The translations under genes were made by a program, and so were the position numbers. A stretch of 7,327 bases of DNA from JAWLBW01 sp041687475 (GTDB lineage: Bacteria > J088 > JAWLBW01). This document shows, piece after piece, positions 1 to 6,498 of this stretch. Location: the NCBI GenBank assembly GCA_041687475.1, contig JAWLBW010000240.1, forward strand, positions 1 through 7,327, in the 5' to 3' direction. The notes under the pieces are model-generated. The model had not been told where the DNA came from. It did no database searches and saw only the letters and a list, made by a program, of their open reading frames with translations. The stretch's first letter is position 1. Each line of letters opens with the position of its first letter.

Positions 1-1801
1 CGTAACGATCGCGATCGGTTTCGAGGCGCACCCGTCCGAACTCGGGGTCGTGCACGAGCCAGCGAATGGCGTTGCTCCAGAAACGTTGGTAGTAGCTGCC
101 CGTTCCCCCGAGCCCCGCGGCGACGAAGTTCCACCGCCAGGTGCTGTCGCCCGTAAGGGCCATCGACCGTCCCCTGCCCGCTTCCATGACGGTAAGGACA
201 GGCATGTTGCGGCCGTCGGCAGTTCGCTGCTCGGGGTGACGCATGAGAACCGACGCACCCGGTTTCGCGGCGCCGACCACATTGCTGCCGATAAGGGGAG
301 GAAGCGAATTCCACACAGCCGCGCTTTCTTCGGGTGGAAGGTCGAGACTCGTTACCGGATGGCGGCTGCCCTGCTCGGTCGGTTGCGGTCGAAACGGCGC
401 CGGAGCCACCCTGGGCGCCAAGTCGAGCCCTACCGGAATGACTTCGGCCAGGGCCGTGCCCGCATACCCGCCGGCTGCGAAACTCTGCGCCCCGCCGATC
501 ATGAGAAAGCCGCCGCCGTCGTCCTGCACGAAGCGACGCAGATTGTCGAGCAGCTGGCCGGGAAAGAGGTTGAAGTAGGGCCGGTAGTCGAAGTTCTGAA
601 AAATAACCAGGTCGAAGCCCTTCAGCTCATCGGTAAAGAGCTCGCGCGTGGGAAACGGAATCAGGCTGAGCTCCGACTCGGGCGTCGAATTGTCGTCTTC
701 GCGCGTACGAAGAATCATGAAGGAAATCAGATCGACATTGGGGTCGGTTTCGAGATATCGCCGCAGAAATCTCGAATCCCAGTCGGGCTCACCCACCACC
801 TGCAAGACCCGCATGCGATCACGCACCACCCGCACGACCTGCTGACGTCGGTTGTTCTCGGTAATGGCTTCATCGGGAAAGGTGGGTATTTCGACCGAGT
901 AGACATAGCTGCCCACGCGCTGCGGCGTGTGCTTGAATTCAACTTCGGCGGCGCCGTCTTCGCCCAGCCTTACGGCACGGGTGGTCACCACCTTGCCGTC
1001 GACGCGAAGCGTGGCGTTCACGCTTTTCTGCCCCAGCCCGTGCAGATTCAGGCGGGCCCGCAGCGTAAAGGCGTTGCGAACGAAGGCGTAGGGATCTGCC
1101 GAGAGCTCGACCACGGCCGCGTCGGGGGGCAGTTCCTCGGGTAGAAGCACCGGATAAATGGGCACGGGTGAAAGCGTGGCCCCGTCTACGGCCCGCGCCA
1201 GCCTGCCCTGATCGGCCCCGTCCGTCAGCAACAGAATGCCGACCGGCGGGTTCGCCGACATCGCGCGTAGCACGCCATCGACCGACTCGCCTATGAGCGT
1301 CTGCCTCTCCCGGGCCTCCAAGGCTTTCAACCCGTCGCGCTCCAGTTCACCGGCAGAGGCGCCGAACGAGAACCATTGCGTCGAAAAACGCGCCTCGATT
1401 CGGTCGAGCTCATCGCCGCGCTCGTCGAGAACGTCTTTCACCCAGGCAAGCCGCGACCGCCCTTCAGCCAGCTTCAGTCCCATGGAATCGGAGGCGTCGA
1501 CCAGGACGGCGAAACTCTCGTCGCGCGCCCTGGTCTTGAGAAACGCAAGGGCGGGGTCGAAGACGATCATCGCCAGAAGAACGGCGGCAAGCGTTCTGGC
1601 CGTGAGCAGAAGCAGGCGCCGGCCGCGGCCTTCGATGTCACGGTTGGCCCGCACCGAAAAACCGATGAACACGGCCAGGGCAACGACCACAAGGGCCAGC
1701 TGCCACGGCCCCGGCCAACGCCCCCAGACAAATTCCCAGCGGTCGAAGCGGGCGGCGTCGACGCCGAGCAGCGAGGCCAGCCAGTCGGGAAACCCGGTCA
1801 C
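1..1801 (-). CDS. Partial vWA / CARDB-like / GATase1-like membrane protein (COG5426-like)
   Basis: I translated this frame by hand. From GTG at 1801 it runs 600 codons without a stop and leaves the window at position 1, so the C-terminus is missing. Two TM helices are at about 33-50 and 66-88. A vWA domain follows with an intact MIDAS signature D102-A-S104-D-S106 and a later TDG motif (193-195, D194) after the strand GILLL. An Ig/CARDB-like beta domain occupies about 228-325 and ends in ENNR, as such domains often do. A GATase1-like domain spans about 328-585: RVLQVVGEPDWDSRFLRRYL (331-350), GGGFLMIGGAQSF (429-441), H481-P482, and a late GRGRSMALTGDSTWRW segment (542-557). The elbow has alanine/glutamine, not cysteine, so glutaminase activity is unlikely. 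Proteins of this architecture are often labelled 'glutamine amidotransferase' by homology only. It overlaps the DUF4159 stop by four bases (GTGA). Confidence 0.9.
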   Translation of the reverse strand, partial: MTGFPDWLASLLGVDAARFDRWEFVWGRWPGPWQLALVVVALAVFIGFSVRANRDIEGRGRRLLLLTARTLAAVLLAMIVFDPALAFLKTRARDESFAVLVDASDSMGLKLAEGRSRLAWVKDVLDERGDELDRIEARFSTQWFSFGASAGELERDGLKALEARERQTLIGESVDGVLRAMSANPPVGILLLTDGADQGRLARAVDGATLSPVPIYPVLLPEELPPDAAVVELSADPYAFVRNAFTLRARLNLHGLGQKSVNATLRVDGKVVTTRAVRLGEDGAAEVEFKHTPQRVGSYVYSVEIPTFPDEAITENNRRQQVVRVVRDRMRVLQVVGEPDWDSRFLRRYLETDPNVDLISFMILRTREDDNSTPESELSLIPFPTRELFTDELKGFDLVIFQNFDYRPYFNLFPGQLLDNLRRFVQDDGGGFLMIGGAQSFAAGGYAGTALAEVIPVGLDLAPRVAPAPFRPQPTEQGSRHPVTSLDLPPEESAAVWNSLPPLIGSNVVGAAKPGASVLMRHPEQRTADGRNMPVLTVMEAGRGRSMALTGDSTWRWNFVAAGLGGTGSYYQRFWSNAIRWLVHDPEFGRVRLETDRDRY

Positions 1802-2559
1802 GGCTGCCTCCGCTTGAGAATGAAGGGAATGTGAATCTGGTCGCGTTTGTAATTCAGGGTGAGTGCGTATAGTACGGTGTTGATGCCCTGGCGAAGGGCC
1901 AGCTCGCGCGTGCGACTGCCCACATCGTAAATCGGGTTTCCGAAGGCATCGACCATGAGAGCCCCGAGAAGATCATTGGGGCTGAAGACGACCATGGTGC
2001 GGTCGCCCTCGGAAATACCGCGCAAGTCGGCGCCGTCGCTGGTGCGGCCGTAGGCGCGGTCGAGCAGGTAGAACGAGCGGAACACGCTGTGCTCGGTGGC
2101 AAGCGCCTCGACCTTCCGCCGGGGAAAGAGTGAGCCCAGCTCACGCGAAATCCACCTTGCGGCGGCGCCTTCGGCCCGCCCCTGGCAATTGTCGACCAGC
2201 AGCAACCCCCCCGTATCGAGCCATCGGCGCAACAGGCGCGCCCGGTCTTCGCCCAGCGGCGGCAGCTCTCGGCACACCGGCAGAATGAGCATGGGATTCG
2301 TGAAGACGGCTTCGCTTTCGAGCGGAACGAAAACGGGCTCGAGGGCTACGTCGATGCTGGTGCGCGCACGAATGCCCCGCGCCAGGGTGATCAGGCCCGG
2401 GGTGCGCTCACGAACACTCGGGTCGAGTTCGAGCACGGCCAGCTTGAACCGCGTCTCTTCGCCGAAGGCGTTCGCCGACGAGGGCTGCAGCGCAAGCATG
2501 AGCATGAACACGGGCACGAGCCGGGTAAAGCCCGACAGCAGTCTGCGCAGTACCTTCAT
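1798..2559 (-). CDS. Secreted DUF4159 protein (GATase1-like fold suspected)
   Basis: This is a complete 253-residue protein. It begins with a typical signal peptide: a basic n-region (K2, R5, R6, R13), a hydrophobic core LVPVFMLMLALQ (14-25) and an ANA cleavage motif (29-31). No other TM segment is visible, so it is predicted to be a soluble periplasmic protein of about 222 residues after cleavage. DUF4159 features include a FxxAVLELDP strand (39-47), GGLLLVDNCQG (117-127), EHSVFRSFYLLD (156-167), a SPNDLLGAL motif (193-201) and a family-typical end, INTVLYALTLNYKRDQIHIP (226-245). C125 in DNCQG sits where a GATase class-I nucleophile elbow would be. A second cysteine is C96; a disulfide between them is possible. 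In some bacteria DUF4159 is fused to a BatA-type protein; here it is separate but directly downstream of one. Its biochemical activity is unknown. Confidence 0.9.
   Translation of the reverse strand: MKVLRRLLSGFTRLVPVFMLMLALQPSSANAFGEETRFKLAVLELDPSVRERTPGLITLARGIRARTSIDVALEPVFVPLESEAVFTNPMLILPVCRELPPLGEDRARLLRRWLDTGGLLLVDNCQGRAEGAAARWISRELGSLFPRRKVEALATEHSVFRSFYLLDRAYGRTSDGADLRGISEGDRTMVVFSPNDLLGALMVDAFGNPIYDVGSRTRELALRQGINTVLYALTLNYKRDQIHIPFILKRRQP
1807..1811 (-). promoter_or_regulatory. Ribosome binding site deciding the GTG start of the last gene
   Basis: On the minus strand GGAGG is followed by five bases and then GTG at 1801. This spacing, with the GTGA overlap on the DUF4159 stop, fixes the start of the last gene. 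The next in-frame ATG is far inside the second TM helix. Confidence 0.8.
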
Positions 2560-4619
2560 TACCTCCTCCTCTGCGCCAGGACCGACTCGGCCGTCAGCAG
2601 CATACCCAGCAGCCCCAACAGCACGAACACGGGGTCTACGGGCGGTTTTGCGGCCGTAGACGCCCCCTGCACCGTTCCGGTCAGGCCCGCCTCGCCCAAC
2701 CTGGCTTCCAGTTCGGCGGCGGGCATGCGCCGCAGGTCGCTGACCGCCGGATCGCGGCGCATGAAGAAATCGGCTTCGGGGCGTCGCCGGCCGTCGACCA
2801 CAACCTGGTAACGACCGGCCGCCCGCGTGTCGGTAAACGGGGCCTTCAGGGTATCGCCCGTGCGTTCGGTCGTTCGCCCGTCGGGCCGCACGATGCCGAC
2901 CTTTTCGCCGGCAAGATCGAGCGTCACCGATTCGCCCACACGGCGTACCGGCGGCATGGGCGGATGCAGTATGCCGCCGAGAAAACGTACCGATTGGTGC
3001 ACGATGGGCAGGTAAAAGGGACGGTAGGGAAAATTGTTCCAGTCGGCGTCGAGCGTGCTCGCAAACCAGAGAACCCGGCCACGCCCGTGCCGGTAGGAAA
3101 CGAGCGACGGCGAACCATCGGCAAACTCGAGCAGCACCTCGGCGTCGGCAGGCAGATTCTCAATCTGGGCAAACGCCGTGAAGCGTGCGGTCGCGAGACT
3201 ACCCAGCGTCAATTCGTCGAACAGCGGGTGGCTGCCCGGAAAACTCTTCAAGCCCACCGCCTTCTGGCCGGGTCTACGCAGATCGCGAATGGTACGGAGT
3301 CGCCCCGGCGAAAGGGCGCCCAGCGCCGAAAAGTCGGCGGCCGTGAGGTGATCGCCGACAGCCAGAAACAGGCCGCCCCCGGCTTCGGTAAACCGTGTCA
3401 GCAGTCGCAATGTGTCATTGGGCAGGCTTCCCGTATTGAGCAGAAAGACCACGTCGATGCCCTGCAGGTCTTCAGGCCGCAACATGGTTCGCGTCAATAC
3501 GCGGGGCTCGACGTTGCTCGGCGACTTACCCGGACGCAGGGCCGTCGCCAGAAAATACGAATCGGCCTCTTCGGCATAGCTGCCGGGGGCGCCGTCGACA
3601 ATGAGCACGCGTACCGGCCGCCCGAAGTAAAAGCGAAACGGCAATTCGTCGTCGTCGGGCAAACCGTCGGCTTCGATTCGCGCGACACCGTCTACGGCCT
3701 CGCGGTCGCCGGCGCTCACGTCGAGCAATTTCTCGCGTACGCCCCACTCATCGAAGTCGACCAGCCCTTCGGCCACCACGCCGCCCTCGGCATCCTGCAG
3801 GCGCAGGCCGACGGTTTCGGCGGGCACGCCATGACTTGCGGCGGCAATATTCGCCGTCCACCTGGCGCCGCCGATACCGTAGGTTCGTGCGACCGATAGC
3901 CGGGTCAGCGCCCGGTTGGGCAGGTCGCGGCCGGCCACGTCGACGAGGTTCAACCGAACGTCACGGGTTCCCGAGGCAGGCAGCGAAGCCGCCTCCCAGG
4001 GGCCGGCGACCAGATTCGTGTAGACGCGAATCTCGACACCGGGTTGCGGGCTCGAAGCGGCCAGCGCGATGCTGTCCTGCAGGCAACGGCCCCAGTCGAC
4101 AGCGAAATCGCCGGCTTCGGCCCGCGAAAGACGCGGAAGCAGGCTGCCCGGCGCCCCAATCTCATCGGTCAGGTGTCGCCAGCGGTCGTCGCAGACCACC
4201 AGGGCGGCGCTTTTACCCGGCTCGAGCGCAGCAACGTCGCGCCGCACGCGCTCGACGGCCCGTTCGAAAAGCGTCTCATCGTTGTCGCCCCGATACTTCA
4301 TGCCGAAGGAGCCATCGAGCACGAAGATGACGCTCTGCGCGTCGGATGTCAAGCTTGGCGCCGCACCGGCTTCTTGCCAGAAGGGGCGCGCCACCAGCAG
4401 GGCCAGCAACATGACGGCCAGGGTGCGCAGGGCGACAAGCAGGATATCGCGCAGGCGTATCCGGCGTTTGACCTGCTCGTTTGCCTGCAGCAGAAAACGC
4501 AGCGTCGGAAGCTTCTCGACCGGCAACTTTCGCTTGTCGAAAAGATGGATCAGCACCGGAAGCGCCGCCGCGGCAAGCCCTAGAAGCAGCAGGGGGTTGG
4601 CGAAGGAAAGTCCGTTCAT
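2559..4619 (-). CDS. BatA-type membrane protein with degenerate vWA and GATase1-like domains
   Basis: This is a 686-residue protein when started at the ATG at 4619. That start overlaps the DUF58 stop as ATGA and places the conserved BatA N-terminus at residue 1 (MNGLSFANPLLLLGLAAAAL). Two TM helices (about 8-26 and 57-77) flank a basic loop with FDKRK and KRRIRLRD, the BatA N-terminal arrangement. A vWA-like domain follows from about 95, but its metal signature is D102-G-S104-F-G106, with glycine replacing the last serine. The stretch from about 336 to 545 looks GATase1-like: RVLIVDGAPG (337-346), DVVFLLNTGS (389-398), GGGLFLAVGD (414-423), SHPLFDEL (463-470). No nucleophilic cysteine appears at the elbow. 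A C-terminal helix (about 662-681, LLLTAES-like) anchors the end, giving three TM helices. Function is unknown; it is probably a membrane component working with MoxR/DUF58. The stop overlaps the next start (TAATG). Confidence 0.9.
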   Translation of the reverse strand: MNGLSFANPLLLLGLAAAALPVLIHLFDKRKLPVEKLPTLRFLLQANEQVKRRIRLRDILLVALRTLAVMLLALLVARPFWQEAGAAPSLTSDAQSVIFVLDGSFGMKYRGDNDETLFERAVERVRRDVAALEPGKSAALVVCDDRWRHLTDEIGAPGSLLPRLSRAEAGDFAVDWGRCLQDSIALAASSPQPGVEIRVYTNLVAGPWEAASLPASGTRDVRLNLVDVAGRDLPNRALTRLSVARTYGIGGARWTANIAAASHGVPAETVGLRLQDAEGGVVAEGLVDFDEWGVREKLLDVSAGDREAVDGVARIEADGLPDDDELPFRFYFGRPVRVLIVDGAPGSYAEEADSYFLATALRPGKSPSNVEPRVLTRTMLRPEDLQGIDVVFLLNTGSLPNDTLRLLTRFTEAGGGLFLAVGDHLTAADFSALGALSPGRLRTIRDLRRPGQKAVGLKSFPGSHPLFDELTLGSLATARFTAFAQIENLPADAEVLLEFADGSPSLVSYRHGRGRVLWFASTLDADWNNFPYRPFYLPIVHQSVRFLGGILHPPMPPVRRVGESVTLDLAGEKVGIVRPDGRTTERTGDTLKAPFTDTRAAGRYQVVVDGRRRPEADFFMRRDPAVSDLRRMPAAELEARLGEAGLTGTVQGASTAAKPPVDPVFVLLGLLGMLLTAESVLAQRRR
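2562..2570 (-). promoter_or_regulatory. Strong ribosome binding site of the DUF4159 gene
   Basis: On the minus strand this reads AGGAGGAGG, two overlapping copies of the ideal AGGAGG. One of them ends five bases before the ATG at 2559. It lies within the codons for the C-terminal arginines of the preceding gene and is the strongest such site in the window, so the DUF4159 protein may be translated more freely than its neighbours. Confidence 0.85.
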
Positions 4620-5494
4620 CGGCGCCCCAGAAGCTCGCGCAAAACCCGGTCGGGCGCCCTGGAGGTGTCGACCAGGCGATAGGTGATTCCCCGGGCCAGC
4701 GTGTTCTCGCGCCACCGCGTCAGAAAGGCTTCGAGTTGCCGGTTGTAGGCGTCACGAACAGACTCGGGGTCGGCGGGCAGTTCGCGGCCGTCTTCGGGGT
4801 CGACAAAACGGCTGGCCTCTTTGTAGCCGAAGCGCAATTCCTCGGGCGACAGCACATGCAGCAGCACGACCTCGGCCGGACGACTTCGCAGCCGCGACAA
4901 CGCGGCCAGCACAGGCTCTTCGTCGGTCAGCAGATCGGAAATGACGACCACCAGGCTGCGCCGTCGCATGCGCTCGAGAAGCTCATCGAGTCCGGCCGCC
5001 AGATCACACGCGCCCTTGCCCGGCTCGGCTTCTTCGAGCATTTCAAGAATGTGGCCGACGTGGGTACGCGCGGCCCGGGCCGGTACGGCCTCGGCGCCGG
5101 TGGGCCGTATCAGACTGAGGCCGACCATGTCGATCTGGTCGGTCAGCAGATAGCAGAGGCTACCGGCCAGAACGGCGGCGTAGTCGTGCTTGCGAAGCGG
5201 AGCACCGAAGTCCATGCTCGCCGAAAGATCGAGCACCAGGTAGGCCGCGAGATTGGTTTCGTCCTGAAACTGCTTGACGTAGTAGCGATCGGTTCGCCCG
5301 ACGAGCTTCCAGTCGATGGTGCGCAGCTCGTCGCCCGAGGCGTACTCCTTGTGCTCGGCGAACTCACTGCTCGAGCCGCGGAAGGGGCTGCGATGCAGGC
5401 CCGAGAGCACTCCCTCGACCACGCTGCGCACCCGCACGGAAAGGCCGCTCAGGCCCGCCAGCACATCGGGATCGAGAACGCGGGCCTTCGTCAT
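4616..5494 (-). CDS. DUF58 family protein with vWA-type metal site
   Basis: This is a complete 292-residue protein. The DUF58 hallmark block lies at about 44-81 (EFAEHKEYASGDELRTIDWK, then a GRTDRYYVKQF stretch). It runs straight into a vWA-like strand ending in an intact MIDAS signature, D89-L-S91-A-S93. A later strand ISDLL (185-189) supplies another candidate metal-site aspartate, D187. No signal peptide or membrane helix is evident, so it is probably cytoplasmic or peripheral. DUF58 proteins are almost always encoded beside MoxR ATPases, and a MoxR-vWA chaperone pair is the usual interpretation; its substrate is not known. The start is ATGA, overlapping the MoxR stop by four bases. The nearest purine-rich ribosome site (AGAGG) is too far upstream to be convincing, so translation is probably coupled to moxR. 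The stop likewise overlaps the next start as ATGA. Confidence 0.93.
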   Translation of the reverse strand: MTKARVLDPDVLAGLSGLSVRVRSVVEGVLSGLHRSPFRGSSSEFAEHKEYASGDELRTIDWKLVGRTDRYYVKQFQDETNLAAYLVLDLSASMDFGAPLRKHDYAAVLAGSLCYLLTDQIDMVGLSLIRPTGAEAVPARAARTHVGHILEMLEEAEPGKGACDLAAGLDELLERMRRRSLVVVISDLLTDEEPVLAALSRLRSRPAEVVLLHVLSPEELRFGYKEASRFVDPEDGRELPADPESVRDAYNRQLEAFLTRWRENTLARGITYRLVDTSRAPDRVLRELLGRR

Positions 5495-6498
5495 CGGCTG
5501 CCGGAAACCTCTTCAAGAAGGCGCTTGATGATGGTGTCGGCGGTCGTGCCCTCGGCCTCGGCGCGGAAATTGGGCATGACCCGGTGTTTCAGCACCGCCG
5601 GCGCCAGCGCCCTGACGTCGTCGATGTCGGGGGTAAAGCGGCCGTGAAGGGCCGCCCGCGCCTTGGCGGCGAGCACAAGGTTCTGACTGCCGCGCGGCCC
5701 CGCCCCCCAGGCAACCCAGCGATCAATCGACTCACGTCCCTGACCGGGCCGGGTGGCCCGCGTCAGACGCACGGCGTACTCGACCACCGGATCGGCCACG
5801 GGTACCCGGCGAATCAAAGCCTGCAGACGAAGAATTGCCTGCGGGTCGAGCACCTTGTCGAGGCTGATCTCTGCCGAACCCGTGGTCGACTTCACGACTT
5901 CGATTTCATCGGCTTCGCTCGGATAGGGCACGTCAATCTGCATGAGGAAGCGATCGAGCTGCGCCTCGGGCAGCGGGTACGTTCCTTCCTGCTCGATAGG
6001 ATTCTGGGTGGCGAAGACAAGAAACGGCTCGTCCAGCGTATACGTATGTCCGCTGGCCGTTACCCGGTGTTCCTGCATGGCCTGCAGCAGCGCTGCCTGG
6101 GTCTTGGGCGGCGTACGGTTGATTTCGTCGGCGAGAAGAATGTTGGTGAAGATCGGACCGCGTACGAAGCGGAAGTTGCGCTTTCCGGTCGAGCGATCTT
6201 CTTCCAGAATGTCGGTGCCGGTAATGTCGCCGGGCATCAGGTCGGGGGTGAATTGAACCCGGTTGAAGCGCAGATCGAGCACTTCGGCCAGCGTCGAAAC
6301 CAGAAGGGTCTTGGCCAGCCCCGGGGCGCCCACGAACAGCGAGTGCCCCCGCGAGAACAGGCTGATGAGCAGGGCTTCGACCGTTTCCTGCTGGCCGACG
6401 ATGACCTTGCCCAACTCGGCGCGAACGCGACGGTAGGCTTCCGACAATTCCTCGAGCGCGGCCACCTCGTTGTCGGGAAGCTTCAGGGTATTCGACAT
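5491..6498 (-). CDS. moxR: MoxR-family AAA+ ATPase
   Basis: This is a complete 335-residue protein of normal MoxR length (AAA_3 family). Walker A is GAPGLAKT (57-64) and Walker B is LLADE (121-125). Sensor 1 is ATQNP (163-167), the arginine-finger region is EAQLDRF (178-184), and the sensor 2 motif is GPRGSQNL (267-274), followed by the C-terminal helical lid. All nucleotide-binding and hydrolysis residues are present, so it should be an active ATPase. MoxR proteins are cytoplasmic chaperone-like ATPases that usually act on, or with, vWA-domain partners encoded next to them; the next gene here is such a partner. The start is supported by an AAAGGA ribosome site five bases upstream and by the TGATG junction with the preceding gene. 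The stop overlaps the DUF58 start as ATGA. The client protein is unknown. Confidence 0.96.
   Translation of the reverse strand: MSNTLKLPDNEVAALEELSEAYRRVRAELGKVIVGQQETVEALLISLFSRGHSLFVGAPGLAKTLLVSTLAEVLDLRFNRVQFTPDLMPGDITGTDILEEDRSTGKRNFRFVRGPIFTNILLADEINRTPPKTQAALLQAMQEHRVTASGHTYTLDEPFLVFATQNPIEQEGTYPLPEAQLDRFLMQIDVPYPSEADEIEVVKSTTGSAEISLDKVLDPQAILRLQALIRRVPVADPVVEYAVRLTRATRPGQGRESIDRWVAWGAGPRGSQNLVLAAKARAALHGRFTPDIDDVRALAPAVLKHRVMPNFRAEAEGTTADTIIKRLLEEVSGSR

Noticed and set aside
50..1144. Plus-strand open frame of 364 codons, and others in the same area
   Set aside because: It is antisense to the vWA/GATase-like gene, its product is low-complexity Arg/His/Gly-rich with no recognisable domain, and GC-rich third positions readily create such open antisense frames.
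4620..4715. Upstream ATG at 4715 as start of the BatA-type protein
   Set aside because: It would add 32 hydrophilic residues before the conserved N-terminus and overlap DUF58 by about 100 bases. The ATGA start at 4619 fits the family and the operon pattern.
4481..5647. Plus-strand open frame of 388 codons opposite DUF58
   Set aside because: It is a shadow of the DUF58 gene and crosses two gene boundaries; no domain is recognisable.
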